Of a stretch of 64,000 nucleotides of DNA, positions 44,321 to 53,803 are shown one piece after another (position 1 is the stretch's first letter; every line of letters starts with the position of its first letter). A program made the position numbers and the translations under genes. Source of the DNA: Acidobacteriota bacterium (GTDB lineage: Bacteria > Acidobacteriota > Terriglobia > Acidiferrales > UBA7541); NCBI GenBank assembly GCA_013289715.1, contig JABCZJ010000007.1, positions 124,001 to 188,000 on the forward strand, in the 5' to 3' direction. Under the pieces are notes generated by a model. It made no database searches. It was not told the DNA's origin and was given only the letters and a program-made list of their open reading frames with translations.

Positions 44321-44956
44321 ATGAAGATGCGATTTGCAGTTCCGGCCCTGACGGCGTTGTTGATGGTTCCCGCCGTGTGGGCGCAGACGGGCGGCTCTTC
44401 GGCCGCGACGGCCGCAGCATCAGGCAAGGTAGGCGTGATTGACGTGCAGGTGGCGATTACCAGCACGGCGGAAGGGAAGCAGGCCGCGGCCGAATTGCAA
44501 TCGCAATTCGCACCCCGGCAGACCGAGCTTTCGAACATGCAGAAGCAGATGGAAGATATCCAGACGCGTTTGCGCACCGGCCAGACCACGCTGAGCGACG
44601 ACGAAAAAGGGCGGCTGCAACGGGAGGGCGAACAGCTCCAGCGCACGTTCCAACGTCGGTCGCAGGACGCTCAGGACGATTTCAATGAAGCGCAGCGCGA
44701 GATTGTGGACCGCATCGGCCGCCGGATGATTGACGTGCTCAGCAAATACGCCCGCGACAATGCGTTCACTGTGATTCTGGATCGTTCCGGGCAGTCTTCG
44801 CCGGTGATCTTCGCCGCGAATTCGGTGGACGTCACGCAGGATATTATTCGCCTGTTCGACCAGAGCTATCCGGCCAAGGCTGCGGCAACAACGCCGAAGG
44901 CCCCGGCACAACAGCGTGCACCTGCGCCGAAGCCGGCGACACCGCCGCAGCAGTAA
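44321..44956 (+). CDS. skp: Periplasmic chaperone Skp/OmpH
   Basis: 211-aa OmpH-family chaperone that holds unfolded outer-membrane proteins on the way to BamA. Signal peptide (FAVPALTALLMVPAVWA), N-terminal strand KVGVIDVQVAITSTAEGKQA, a long charged coiled-coil arm (about 65-125; QTELSNMQKQMEDIQTRL), then the body strand NAFTVILDRSGQSSPVIFA. The C-terminus is a Pro/Ala-rich tail not found in E. coli Skp. The ATG at 44321 has an exact AAGGAG at 44310-44315. Downstream it ends at a strong intrinsic terminator. Neighbourhood with bamA is usual for this chaperone. Confidence 0.93.
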   Translation: MKMRFAVPALTALLMVPAVWAQTGGSSAATAAASGKVGVIDVQVAITSTAEGKQAAAELQSQFAPRQTELSNMQKQMEDIQTRLRTGQTTLSDDEKGRLQREGEQLQRTFQRRSQDAQDDFNEAQREIVDRIGRRMIDVLSKYARDNAFTVILDRSGQSSPVIFAANSVDVTQDIIRLFDQSYPAKAAATTPKAPAQQRAPAPKPATPPQQ

Positions 44957-45002
44957 TTGCCTAGCGCAGCGATTTCTGTTGCGCAGCGCGCTCGCATAAG
45001 AC

Positions 45003-45041
45003 AAAAGGCCTCTTGGAGTTGAATCCGGGAGGCCTTTTTTT
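45003..45041 (+). terminator. Strong rho-independent terminator
   Basis: GGCCTC (45007-45012) pairs with GAGGCC (45029-45034), extended by AAAA/TTTT, and is followed by seven T residues. It ends the skp transcript. Because the arms are flanked by A- and T-runs, it might also work, less well, for the convergent S41 peptidase gene that ends at 45065. Confidence 0.88.
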
Positions 45042-45064
45042 GTAGCGGCGACGAACGACGCTGC

Positions 45065-46396
45065 TTAATTCGACAGCCATTCGAACGGGAACATTTTTCC
45101 GGCGGCGACGGGGTCAACTTTATGGCCGGCCAGTTCGATCGCACGCGCGAGGACGGGATCTTTGCCGGTGACCAGATCCTGGGCCGTCGGAAGGACGATC
45201 TCGTCGGGTGTTACGCCGGTGTGTTCCAAGCTTTTGCCGTCTTTCATGGTCAAGTCAGCATCCGTGATGGAAAAGCCGTAGAAGATTTTAGTGTCCGCCC
45301 CCTGCGAGCCGGAATAGTGCCTGGCTTCCATCACTGCTCCCGCGGTGCGATCCCCGATGACTGTCCCACGATGCTCCAGTTGGATTATGCGAGGGAAAAG
45401 CTCGGCGCACGAGGCCGAGATGCTGTCCACCAGGACAATCAGCTGTCCAGTGAAAATATCGCCGCCACGAGTCTTGGCGATTTCCGGCTTCATTTCCTTG
45501 CGGCCCACGCGGTCCGCGATTTTTAGGTCGCGGTCGAACAGGTTGCCGAGCATGCGGTCGAGTGTAACGACAGCGCCTCCAGGATTGCCGCGCAGGTCCA
45601 GTATGAGGGTTTTGTGTTTGCGAGCGTCATTAAAAATCCGGTCCACTTCTCGATCCTCGACATAGAATTCCGGCATCTTCCAGATCATCACGTCGCCCGC
45701 GTCCACCCAGCGCTGGCGAACCACATGATCGGAATTCTCTTGTTGGCGTATCAAGTCCCAGAGGTCGCCTCCTCCGTCTTGCCCCGTGAGGTCGAGCACT
45801 TTTTTCAGCTCGCGCACTTTTGCGTCGATGGTTAGTTGCCGGGATTGACCGCTGGGATCACGAATTTCTAGCATGGAGCCTCTTTGCGGCGCCAGGCTGT
45901 TGAAGTAATAGCTCATCTTCCAGAAATCTTCGCGAGTCACGTTGAATTTGTTGTAGCCCAGGACCTGGTCGCCGGGGTGGACTTTGGATTCGGCGTCGGT
46001 TCCAGGCCGCACTCTGGTGACGAAGCAGTCGTTGCCGTACATCTGCAAGCGATAACCGTAGTCCATGCGATAGGGCCGGGCAGGAGGAGTGAAGAACGTG
46101 TGGGAGTCGTTCAGGCCATCCAGGAAGCCGGCGATCAGGCCGAAGGACTGGCTCAGAGATGAGGCGTCGGCGATCTTTTGATCGTATTCGTGGAAGCGCG
46201 CGTCAATATCCAGGCCGTGAAATTTCGTATCGTAGTAGTGCTTTTTCACGTTGTCGTAGGCGTCGCGCAAAATCGCACGCGCTCGATCCCGGTCGTAGTT
46301 GTCCATCTTCTGTTGTGAATGCAGAGTGGCGCTGGCCAGGGCGGCAAGCAGAAGTGTGGCCGCGCACGCCATTCGCAAAATGGTTTTCCCGGCCAT
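45065..46396 (-). CDS. S41-family (TSPc) peptidase with PDZ-like domain
   Basis: 443 aa, exported (signal peptide AACAATLLLAALASA-type segment in the first 25 residues). A helical N-terminal domain, a PDZ-like region (about 108-190; GNDCFVTRVRPGTDAESK), and the S41 core (about 230-410) with LILDLRGNPGG and SISASCAELFP. By alignment with E. coli Tsp, the nucleophile would be S329, but the general-base Lys position is Ala354 (GDRTAGAVMEAR). Instead there is a DSHT motif with H99, as in the S41B/tricorn group that uses Ser-His chemistry. ATG 46396 has an AAGGAG ribosome site. Probably degrades or trims envelope proteins. Convergent with skp. Confidence 0.87.
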   Translation of the reverse strand: MAGKTILRMACAATLLLAALASATLHSQQKMDNYDRDRARAILRDAYDNVKKHYYDTKFHGLDIDARFHEYDQKIADASSLSQSFGLIAGFLDGLNDSHTFFTPPARPYRMDYGYRLQMYGNDCFVTRVRPGTDAESKVHPGDQVLGYNKFNVTREDFWKMSYYFNSLAPQRGSMLEIRDPSGQSRQLTIDAKVRELKKVLDLTGQDGGGDLWDLIRQQENSDHVVRQRWVDAGDVMIWKMPEFYVEDREVDRIFNDARKHKTLILDLRGNPGGAVVTLDRMLGNLFDRDLKIADRVGRKEMKPEIAKTRGGDIFTGQLIVLVDSISASCAELFPRIIQLEHRGTVIGDRTAGAVMEARHYSGSQGADTKIFYGFSITDADLTMKDGKSLEHTGVTPDEIVLPTAQDLVTGKDPVLARAIELAGHKVDPVAAGKMFPFEWLSN

Positions 46397-46437
46397 GGAC
46401 GGCTCCTTGGTGACATAGTAGGAACGTGGTGCGAGAC

Positions 46438-46466
46438 TATATACACGACGGCGCCGCAATCGCCAA
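46438..46466 (-). promoter_or_regulatory. Possible promoter for the S41 peptidase gene
   Basis: Read on the minus strand: TTGGCG (46466-46461), 17 bases, then TATATA (46443-46438). Moderate match to sigma-70 consensus; it would start transcription about 35 bases before the ATG at 46396. Confidence 0.4.
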
Positions 46467-46573
46467 GTGCCTTTCTGGCGTCGTCTGTACCGCTGGGAAT
46501 CCGCCGCGGTGAAAGCGGATTGGCGACTGAGTGATTGCGGGTCGGTTGCTGCGCGAGGGCGGGACGGCTGTTC

Positions 46574-46602
46574 TTGCGTTTTTGACCGCTTGAAATTATA
46601 CT
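46574..46602 (+). promoter_or_regulatory. Sigma-70-type promoter of the rimP-nusA-infB operon
   Basis: TTGCGT (46574-46579), 17 bases, TATACT (46597-46602). The predicted start of transcription is near 46609, leaving a leader of about 245 bases before rimP that contains a terminator-like hairpin. Confidence 0.6.
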
Positions 46603-46631
46603 AGGTTGCTTCCAGACAGGTCGCATGAGCC

Positions 46632-46654
46632 AGTGGGCGCAAGCCCACTTTTTT
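46632..46654 (+). terminator. Terminator-like hairpin in the rimP leader
   Basis: Seven perfect base pairs, AGTGGGC (46632-46638) and GCCCACT (46643-46649), closed by a GCAA tetraloop and followed by T residues to 46654. It has all parts of an intrinsic terminator but lies about 200 bases upstream of rimP and only about 25 bases after the predicted transcription start. The natural reading is an attenuator controlling the operon. Similar GTGGGC-type hairpins upstream of rimP are familiar from other bacteria. Confidence 0.8.
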
Positions 46655-46854
46655 GTTGGACGCGACGGATGGCAGGATGCCGGTGCGTCAATGCCCGTGG
46701 TGCCTGCGGTCGGAGGAAGCCCTGGCGTGGAGTTGGAAGCCGCTCGAAGGGCAGTACTGGGACTTGTAGTAACGAGAGCTGCGGGCCCGTTGGCGTTGCC
46801 GGGCGATTCCAGGCCGGCGGGCGGGCCGAAGCTAAATATTGCGCTTGGAATAGA

Positions 46855-47328
46855 ATGCAACTGGAAAAGGTTCGAGAGGCGGCCGAGCGGGTGGCAGGCT
46901 CGCTGGGCCTCGAGATCTTCGACATCGAATGGAAGGTTGGAAAGCAGCGCATGCTGCGTGTGTACATTGACCGGCTGCCCGGCCCGCAGAATCTGGAAGG
47001 GTTGGGTGTCACTCACAAGGATTGCGAGCGGGTGAGTGAGCAGTTGAGCGTGATCCTGGACATGGAAGATTTGGTTCCAGGGCCGGCATACGTTCTGGAA
47101 GTGAGTTCGCCGGGGCTGGACCGGAAATTGATCAAGCCTGCGGATTACGAGCGCTTCGTGGGACGGCTGGCGAAAATCTGGCTGAACGAGCCGCTCGAGA
47201 AGCAGGCGTATTTTGAAGGGCGTCTGGCGGGAATTGCGGGCGGCGTGGTGAAGTTCACGGTGCGCGATCGCGAGATTGAAGTGCCATATACCGGCATCAA
47301 GAAAGCGAATCTGGTGGTGGAGTTGTAG
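46855..47328 (+). CDS. rimP: Ribosome maturation factor RimP
   Basis: 157 aa, needed for 30S subunit maturation. Start ATG 46855 (MQLEKVREAAERVAGSLGLE). Typical N-terminal segment LEIFDIEWKVGKQRMLRVYI, then DCERVSEQLSVILD, YVLEVSSPGLDRKL, and the C-terminal SH3-like part (RLAGIAGGVVKFTVRDREIE, YTGIKKANL). It is the first gene of the conserved rimP-nusA-infB-rbfA-truB operon. The frame is open farther upstream, but that region is the structured leader. Confidence 0.94.
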   Translation: MQLEKVREAAERVAGSLGLEIFDIEWKVGKQRMLRVYIDRLPGPQNLEGLGVTHKDCERVSEQLSVILDMEDLVPGPAYVLEVSSPGLDRKLIKPADYERFVGRLAKIWLNEPLEKQAYFEGRLAGIAGGVVKFTVRDREIEVPYTGIKKANLVVEL

Positions 47329-47387
47329 CGCCGTCCACAGGCAATGAGCATGGGCAATTTTTTCTTGGGATGTACGGGAGAGAGCGA

Positions 47388-48929
47388 ATGGCGAGTCAGC
47401 TGTACCAACAGATCGAGCTGATCAGCCGGGAAAAGCATATTGAACCGGAAATCATCATCGCGGCGATTGAGGACGCAATGGTGGTTGCGGCGCGGAAGTA
47501 TTACCGCACCGAGGAAGACCTGCGCTCGAAATTCAATCCCACCACGGGGCAGGTCGACGTGTATTCGGTGCACCTGGTCGTCGAGGAAGTAGCCGACCCG
47601 GTGCGCGAAATTTCCTTGAACGACGCGCGCAAGCGCCAGCCGGACGTGGAAGTGGGCGGCGAAATCACTCAAGCCAAGCCGACCGACGTGCTGGGGCGCA
47701 TCGCAGCGCAGACTGCGAAGCAGGTGATCCTGCAGAAAGTGCGCGAGGCCGAGCGCGATACGATTTACAACGAGTTCCACACGCGTGTAGGCGAGCTGAT
47801 CAATAGCGTGGTGAAGCGCATGGAAGGCCCGGACATTATCGTGGACATGGGCCGCACCGAGGCGCGGCTGCCCAAGCGCGAGCAATCGCGGCTGGAAGCC
47901 TACAACGTGGGCGACCGCCTGCGCGTGACGATCCGCGCGGTGGAGCGCGCGGCGAAAGGTCCGCAGGTGGTGGTTTCGCGCGCCGATCCCGCCCTGGTGC
48001 AGCGCTTGTTTGAAATGGAAGTGCCGGAAATTTACGACGGCACGGTGCAGATTCGCGCGGTGGCTCGTGAAGCAGGCGAGCGCACCAAGATTGCCGTGGA
48101 AAGTCGCGACAAGGACGTGGACCCGGTAGGCGCGTGCGTCGGAATGAAGGGCATGCGCGTGCAGTCCATCATTCGGGAGCTGCGCGGCGAGAAGATCGAC
48201 ATTATTCCGTTCAACGAAGAAACGGTAGCGTTCGCGCAGAAAGCTTTGAGCCCGGCGAAGGTCACGCGCGTGCAGATTATTGACCCGGAAGAAAAGCGGC
48301 TGGAAGTGATTGTCGAAGATACGCAGCTTTCTTTGGCGATCGGGAAGAAGGGGCAGAACGTTCGGCTCGCCAGCAAATTGATTGGCTGGAACATTGACAT
48401 CAAGAGCGAGGAAGAAAAGCGGCGCGAAATCGAGGCGCAGATGGCTGCGCTGACTGCGCCAGGCACCGCGCTGACGCAACTGGAGGGCGTAGGTCCGAAG
48501 ACGATCGAGAAGCTGGAAGCGGCAGGCATCACTTCGATCGAAAAGCTGGCGGACATGACGCCCGAGCAGCTGGTGGAAATTCCCGGCATCGGCGAGAAAA
48601 TGGTGGAGAAGATTCACCAGTCGGTCGCCGCTTATTTCGAGGCACTGGAAACGGCGGCTACCGCCGCGCCGGACGCCGTGGTCGCTGCCGAAGGCGAGGA
48701 CGCGGTGACGGAACAGGCAGCGGCTGCGGGCGAAGAAGCTGCGCTCGTGGACGAAGCCACCGAAGAAGCTACGGAGGAAATTGCGGCAGGCGAAGTTGAA
48801 GCCACGCCTGATGCGGCTCCTGCGGACGTGGCGGCCGAAGCGGAAGCGGTGGACGAAGCAACCGAAGAAGCGAGCGAAGAAGCGAGAGAAGAAGAGATCG
48901 GCACGTCGGACGAAGGCGCCGAGCAGTAG
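47388..48929 (+). CDS. nusA: Transcription termination/antitermination factor NusA
   Basis: 513-aa RNA-polymerase-associated factor. N-terminal RNAP-binding domain (1-130), S1 domain (about 133-200), KH1 with GMKGMRV (about 252-258), KH2 with GKKGQNV (about 319-325), a helix-hairpin-helix unit (about 362-415, LEGVGPKTIEKLEAAGI and IPGIGEKMVEKI), and a 90-residue acidic Glu/Ala-rich tail (EEATEEIAAGEVEA). ATG 47388 follows GGGAGAG; an in-frame ATG 18 bases earlier is less likely. The acidic tail and hairpin units resemble extra C-terminal domains seen in several phyla. Part of the translation operon. Confidence 0.95.
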   Translation: MASQLYQQIELISREKHIEPEIIIAAIEDAMVVAARKYYRTEEDLRSKFNPTTGQVDVYSVHLVVEEVADPVREISLNDARKRQPDVEVGGEITQAKPTDVLGRIAAQTAKQVILQKVREAERDTIYNEFHTRVGELINSVVKRMEGPDIIVDMGRTEARLPKREQSRLEAYNVGDRLRVTIRAVERAAKGPQVVVSRADPALVQRLFEMEVPEIYDGTVQIRAVAREAGERTKIAVESRDKDVDPVGACVGMKGMRVQSIIRELRGEKIDIIPFNEETVAFAQKALSPAKVTRVQIIDPEEKRLEVIVEDTQLSLAIGKKGQNVRLASKLIGWNIDIKSEEEKRREIEAQMAALTAPGTALTQLEGVGPKTIEKLEAAGITSIEKLADMTPEQLVEIPGIGEKMVEKIHQSVAAYFEALETAATAAPDAVVAAEGEDAVTEQAAAAGEEAALVDEATEEATEEIAAGEVEATPDAAPADVAAEAEAVDEATEEASEEAREEEIGTSDEGAEQ

Positions 48930-48990
48930 CGGGATTTTGCAAATGTGGGAAAGCGCGGGCACGAGTGCCTGCGCTGTTGAAAAGAGGCGA

Positions 48991-51891
48991 ATGGCAGATT
49001 CCAATCAAGTCCGGATTAATGAGCTGGCGCGGGAACTGGAAATCAAGGCGAAAGTCCTAATTGATTACCTCCCGGAAGCCGGCGTTACGGAAAAAAAGAC
49101 GCACTCGAGCTCGATTGACCTGAAGCACGCGGAACTGGTGCGCAAGCATTTCCGCGGCCTCGCGGCTGCGGAAGAGGCCGAGGAAGCGGCAAAAGCCGCG
49201 AAAGCCACGGCGGCGAAGAGGCCAGCGGCGAAGCCTCCTACGGCGGCTCCCGCTGCACCGGCGGCTGGGGGCGCGAAGCCTGCTGCTGGCGGGGCGCCTG
49301 CCGCTCCGGCGGTTGCGGCAAGGCCTGGTGTTGCGGCGCACGCTCCCGCGACCGGCCCTGCAGCCGCTCCTGGAGCTGCGCGACCTGCCGCACCTGCGGG
49401 CGCGACGGCGACTCATCCGGCAACGCACCCGACGGGCGCGGCGCCTGCGGCTGCGAAGCCCGCGGCATCCGCACCTGCGGCTCCTGCTTCCACTACAGCT
49501 GTACGTCCCGGCGTCGCGCCGGCCTCGTCTGCACCGAGACCTGGCGTGCCGCTGCGGCCTGCAGCAACACCGGGAGCCCCCACCGGGGCGCGTCCGGCAA
49601 CAGCAGCGCCCGGCTCTCCGCGCCCTGCTGCCGCACCTGCAACATTGCAACGTTATCCATCGCGTCCCGGCGCGCCTCCGTCAGGCCCTGGGCAAGCACG
49701 TCCCGGTGCGCCGCAAGGCATGCGCCCGGCCGGCGCCCCGCAGACCTATCGTCCGAGCAGCGCGCCGCAGGGTCGTCCTGGTGGTGCGCCAGGGCAGCGT
49801 CCGGGTGGACCGCCTTCGCGGTTCCCGCAGCGTCCTGGAAGTGGCGGCGGACCGGGTGGTCGTGACAATAAAGGACCAGTAGGCACGCAGCGACCGGGCG
49901 CGGGAGTTCCCAAGGCGGAGCCAGGCAAGCCGCTCTATGCGCGCAAGCCAGCAGCACGCGGACGGCCGCTGATCGAAAAGCGCTACGCAGAAGGCGAGCG
50001 CAAGCTACATCCAGTTCGTCCACGCGCGGGCGTAGGTCCGGGCGGACGCGCCACAGCCGTGGAACCCGTTGCGCCGGTGAAGCGTGAGCCGCGCGCACTG
50101 ACCGTAACCGAAGGAATCACGGTGCGCGAGCTCGCAGAGAAGCTGGACATTCGCGCGAAGGATTTGCTCAAGACGTTGCTCGACCGCGGTGTATTTGCCA
50201 GCATCAATCAGGCGCTGGATGTGCCGACTGCGACGAATTTGGCCGAAGCGTTCAACGGCGTGGTGCAAGTGGTCACGTTCGAAGAACAACTGGTGCAAGA
50301 AGAAAAAGTGAAGGAAGAGCGCACGGGCAACGAAGTGCCGCGCGCTCCTGTCGTGACCGTAATGGGTCACGTGGATCACGGCAAAACCAGTTTGCTGGAC
50401 GCCATTCGTGAAGCGGACGTGGCGGGCGGCGAGGCCGGCGGAATCACGCAGCACATTGGCGCCTACGAAGCGCACGTGCAGGGCAAGCGCATCGTGTTTG
50501 TGGATACGCCGGGTCACGAAGCGTTCACACGCATGCGTGCGCGCGGCGCCAAGGTGACGGACATCGTCGTGCTGGTCGTAGCGGCCGATGACGGCATGAT
50601 GCCGCAGACCGAAGAAGCAATTTCGCACGCGCGGGCTGCCGGCGTGCCGATCATCGTCGCGATCAACAAAGTGGATAAGCCGGACGCGCAGGTAGAGCGC
50701 GTGAAGCGGCAGCTGTCTGAAAAGGGTTTGATGCCGGAAGATTGGGGCGGCGACACGGTGATGGTGGAAGTTTCCGCCAAAACCAAGAAAAATATTCCCA
50801 AGCTGCTGGAAATGATTTTGCTGGTCGGTGACATGCGCGAATTGAAGGCCGATCCCGACGTGCCGGCGAAGGGAACCGTGCTGGAATCGCGCGTGGATAA
50901 AGGTCGCGGACCGGTAGCCACTATGATCGTGCAGAACGGCACGTTGCATGTGGGCGATGTGTTTATCGTGGGCGCGGTGTACGGCAAGGTGCGCGCAATG
51001 TTCGACGATCGTGGCGGCGCCATCAAGCAGGCTGGTCCTTCGACACCCGTCGAAGTTCTGGGCTTGCAGGGCGTGCCCGAAGCGGGCGACCAATTTCAGG
51101 TGGCGGATGAAGCCAAGGCACGACATATCGTCGAGTATCGCCAGGGCAAGGCGCGCGAAGCGACTTTGGCAAAATCGTCGAGTGGCCGCTTGACGCTCGA
51201 CCAGTTGCACGAGCAATTGAAAATCGGCGAGGTGAAGGAATTGCCGGTGGTCGTCAAGGCGGACGTGCAAGGCTCGGTGGAAGTGCTGAACGAAATGCTG
51301 CCGAAGCTTTCGAATGACCAGGTGAAGCTGAAAGTAATTCTGGCGAACGTGGGTGCGGTGAACGAAAGCGACGTGCTACTGGCATCCACCTCCGGTGCGG
51401 TGATTGTGGCCTTCAACGTGAAGCCCGAGCGCAAAGCGGCGGAACTGGCGCAGCGCGAAAGCGTGGACATCCGCAGCTACACGATCATTTACGAGTTGCT
51501 GGACGAATTGCAGAAGGCCGTGGCTGGATTGCTGGCTCCGATCATCAAGGAACAGCATCTGGGCCGCGCCGAAGTGCGCGACACGTTCCGCGTGAAGGGC
51601 GTGGGCACGATTGCCGGCTGTTCGGTGGTGGAAGGTATTATCCGGCGCGACGCGGAAGTGCGCGTGATTCGCGAGGCGGCGGTGGTGTTCACCGGCCGGA
51701 TCAATTCGCTGAAGCGCTTCAAGGATGACGCGAAGGAAGTGCGCCAGGGATTTGAATGCGGCATCGGGATTGCGAACTTTGCAGACGTGAAGGTGGGCGA
51801 CAGTCTGGAATGCTTCACGGTCGAGAAGATCGCTGCGCTGCCTCCGCCGCCTCCGCCGCGTCCGCGCGCGCCACGGCAGGAAAGCGCGTAG
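48991..51891 (+). CDS. infB: Translation initiation factor IF-2
   Basis: 966-aa GTPase that delivers fMet-tRNA to the 30S complex. IF2N domain at 5-55 ([20 protein letters not shown]), a very long Ala/Pro/Gly/Arg-rich linker (about 70-350), a second IF2N-like unit ([20 protein letters not shown]), then the G domain: [12 protein letters not shown] (about 459-470), [20 protein letters not shown]. Domains II-IV and the C-terminal fMet-tRNA domain follow. ATG 48991 follows AAAGAGG, whereas the upstream frame overlaps the end of nusA. The low-complexity linker is long even for GC-rich bacteria. Normal operon position. Confidence 0.95.
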   Translation: MADSNQVRINELARELEIKAKVLIDYLPEAGVTEKKTHSSSIDLKHAELVRKHFRGLAAAEEAEEAAKAAKATAAKRPAAKPPTAAPAAPAAGGAKPAAGGAPAAPAVAARPGVAAHAPATGPAAAPGAARPAAPAGATATHPATHPTGAAPAAAKPAASAPAAPASTTAVRPGVAPASSAPRPGVPLRPAATPGAPTGARPATAAPGSPRPAAAPATLQRYPSRPGAPPSGPGQARPGAPQGMRPAGAPQTYRPSSAPQGRPGGAPGQRPGGPPSRFPQRPGSGGGPGGRDNKGPVGTQRPGAGVPKAEPGKPLYARKPAARGRPLIEKRYAEGERKLHPVRPRAGVGPGGRATAVEPVAPVKREPRALTVTEGITVRELAEKLDIRAKDLLKTLLDRGVFASINQALDVPTATNLAEAFNGVVQVVTFEEQLVQEEKVKEERTGNEVPRAPVVTVMGHVDHGKTSLLDAIREADVAGGEAGGITQHIGAYEAHVQGKRIVFVDTPGHEAFTRMRARGAKVTDIVVLVVAADDGMMPQTEEAISHARAAGVPIIVAINKVDKPDAQVERVKRQLSEKGLMPEDWGGDTVMVEVSAKTKKNIPKLLEMILLVGDMRELKADPDVPAKGTVLESRVDKGRGPVATMIVQNGTLHVGDVFIVGAVYGKVRAMFDDRGGAIKQAGPSTPVEVLGLQGVPEAGDQFQVADEAKARHIVEYRQGKAREATLAKSSSGRLTLDQLHEQLKIGEVKELPVVVKADVQGSVEVLNEMLPKLSNDQVKLKVILANVGAVNESDVLLASTSGAVIVAFNVKPERKAAELAQRESVDIRSYTIIYELLDELQKAVAGLLAPIIKEQHLGRAEVRDTFRVKGVGTIAGCSVVEGIIRRDAEVRVIREAAVVFTGRINSLKRFKDDAKEVRQGFECGIGIANFADVKVGDSLECFTVEKIAALPPPPPPRPRAPRQESA

Positions 51892-51988
51892 TACCTGTAG
51901 TACGCGGTAGCGCAGTGGCACCGGCGCACAAAATTTCTTGATGGTGTAAGCTGCACCAGCGCAACGGGAGTTGTTGCGCCACACGGAA

Positions 51989-52294
51989 ATGCCGATCGGC
52001 CTCCTTACCCTGGAAATTCATATACTGGATGCGCAGTCCCTCAAGGACAAGCGGCAAGTCTTGCGCAGCTTGAAAGACCGGCTGCGCGCTCACTACAATG
52101 TGGCCGTGGCGGAGCTGGAACATCAGGAAACCTGGCAGCGCTCGCGGGTGGGCGTGGTGACGATTTCCAGCGACTCCGGATACCTGGAAAAAACGCTGGC
52201 GGAAATCGCAGCGGAATCGGAACGCTTGTTGGGCCGCGATTTGGTTTCGCAGAACGTGGATTATTTCGAAGATCAGGACGAGGAAAGAGTATGA
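51989..52294 (+). CDS. ylxP: DUF503 (YlxP-like) family protein
   Basis: 101 aa. The sequence MPIGLLTLEIHILDAQSLKDKRQVL is the classic start of the YlxP/DUF503 family, small proteins encoded between infB and rbfA in many bacteria and probably involved in ribosome function; the role is not settled. ATG 51989 was chosen over TTG starts at 51971 and 51974 because the family begins there. The 3' end overlaps rbfA by 4 bp (ATGA), so translation is coupled. Confidence 0.88.
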   Translation: MPIGLLTLEIHILDAQSLKDKRQVLRSLKDRLRAHYNVAVAELEHQETWQRSRVGVVTISSDSGYLEKTLAEIAAESERLLGRDLVSQNVDYFEDQDEERV

Positions 52295-52659
52295 CCGTTC
52301 AAGGGCACCGCCCCGAGCGCATCGCCGAAGAAATTCGCAACGAAGTGAGCCTCATGCTCGCGGGAGAACTGAAGGATCCGCGCCTGGCGGCTCCTGTAAT
52401 GGTCACCGAAGTGCGCCTGGGCGCGGGAATGCGCACGGTGCGCGTCTTTGTCCGGCTGGAGGGCGATGAGACGGAGCGCGCTACGACTCTGGAAGGGTTG
52501 CAGGCCGCGAAAGGTTACGTGCGGCACGAGTTGGTGGAGCGCCTGCACATGCGGCGCGCGCCCGAAGTGCTGTTCATTTTGGACGAAACCGAAGAATACA
52601 ACAATCGCATCGAGAACCTGCTGCGCAAGGCCAAGAATCCCGAGGAGCACAGTTCCTAA
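52291..52659 (+). CDS. rbfA: Ribosome-binding factor A
   Basis: 122-aa KH-domain protein that binds 16S rRNA near helix 44/1 during late 30S assembly and cold adaptation. RPERIAEEIRNEVSLMLAGE, KDPRLAAPVMVTEVRLGAGM and HELVERLHMRRAPEVLFILD fit the family. It overlaps ylxP by 4 bp and precedes truB by 117 bp, the standard order. Confidence 0.93.
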   Translation: MTVQGHRPERIAEEIRNEVSLMLAGELKDPRLAAPVMVTEVRLGAGMRTVRVFVRLEGDETERATTLEGLQAAKGYVRHELVERLHMRRAPEVLFILDETEEYNNRIENLLRKAKNPEEHSS

Positions 52660-52776
52660 CGCAGCGAGCATTTGCCGCAAGCTGGCCTCCGCTTTTGTTT
52701 TCGCGATGCGCGCGCAATAAACACTGCGCTTGCGGACGGAAACGGACGTTGTTGCGGCTGCACGGCCAAACCACTC

Positions 52777-53751
52777 ATGTCTCGCATACCCAAGCAGCCC
52801 CCGCTTGATGGAATTCTGGTTATTGACAAGCCGTCGGGAAAAACTTCGCACGACGTGGTGGAATCCGTGCGCCAGCTCGCAGGATTTCGCGGCATCGGAC
52901 ATTTGGGCACGCTCGATCCGCAGGCGACGGGAGTGCTGGTGCTCGCGCTGGGGCGCGCGACGCGTCTGGCGCGTTTCTACGCCGAACGCCGTAAACGTTA
53001 TACCTGCGCGGTGCGCTTCGGATTTGAGACTGACACGTACGATGCTGACGGAGAAGCACTCGGACCGGATGCGGCTCCGGCGCTGAACGCCGACGAGCTC
53101 GCGGCATATGTGGCGCGATTTGTCGGAAAGATTCAGCAGACTCCGCCCGCGTATTCCGCAAAGAAAATTCGCGGCCGCCCGGCGCACGAGCTCGCCCGGA
53201 AAAATAAGCCTGTGAAGCTGGAGCCGGTGGAAGTAGAAGTCTTCGAATTTCGCCTCACCGGCCTGGAAGGATCTGTGGCGCGGTTTGTGGTGGAATGCGG
53301 CGCAGGTACGTACATTCGTTCGCTCGCGCATGAGTTGGGAAAGTTGCAGGGAAGCGGCGCGCACCTGGCGGAAATCACACGCACGGCCGTGGGCGAATTC
53401 ACGCTGGATCAGGCGGTCTCGCTGGGCGATCTGGCGCTGCATGCGCGGGCCGGACGGTTGCTGGAGCGCGTGATTCCGCTGGAAAAATTGCTGACGGATT
53501 TGCCGCGCGCCACGATTCTGCCGGTGATCGAAAAGCGCGTGCGCCACGGCGCGAAATTCAATTTGACGCTCGCGCAGATTCAGCCCGGGCAAACCAACGT
53601 GGCGCAGAACGCGCCGGCCCAGCTCGATGCCGGCGATTGGAAGCCCGCGCGGCTGCGCGTTTTCAGCCAGCAAGGGCAATTGATCGCCATTGCCGAGCCG
53701 GTGGTGCCGCGCACGTATCAGCCGGTGGTAGTGCTGGAAGCTGCTCCGTAA
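52777..53751 (+). CDS. truB: tRNA pseudouridine55 synthase TruB
   Basis: 324 aa; makes pseudouridine 55 in the T-loop of tRNAs. Start MSRIPKQPPLDGILVIDKPS, then GKTSHDVV, the catalytic Asp (D47) in GHLGTLDPQATGVL, QTPPAYSAKKI, and the terminal PUA-like region (DWKPARLRVFSQQGQLIAIA). ATG 52777 fits the family start; the frame upstream overlaps the end of rbfA and is unlikely. Last gene of the operon; only about 50 bp separate it from the convergent secretin gene. Confidence 0.94.
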   Translation: MSRIPKQPPLDGILVIDKPSGKTSHDVVESVRQLAGFRGIGHLGTLDPQATGVLVLALGRATRLARFYAERRKRYTCAVRFGFETDTYDADGEALGPDAAPALNADELAAYVARFVGKIQQTPPAYSAKKIRGRPAHELARKNKPVKLEPVEVEVFEFRLTGLEGSVARFVVECGAGTYIRSLAHELGKLQGSGAHLAEITRTAVGEFTLDQAVSLGDLALHARAGRLLERVIPLEKLLTDLPRATILPVIEKRVRHGAKFNLTLAQIQPGQTNVAQNAPAQLDAGDWKPARLRVFSQQGQLIAIAEPVVPRTYQPVVVLEAAP

Positions 53752-53803
53752 TTGTAATCCGCTGTGCGGCGGCGCGAAGGCTGAGCGAGCAATCGTCGCG
53801 AAG

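Noticed and set aside
47145..49004. A 619-codon open frame on the minus strand opposite nusA/rimP
   Set aside because: It is the complementary shadow of nusA in GC-rich DNA; its translation is rich in His, Arg, Phe and Leu with no domain pattern, whereas the plus frame gives perfect NusA.
49057..49650. Arg- and Cys-rich minus-strand frame within infB
   Set aside because: It is the antisense of the Ala/Pro-rich linker of IF-2 and has no domain content.
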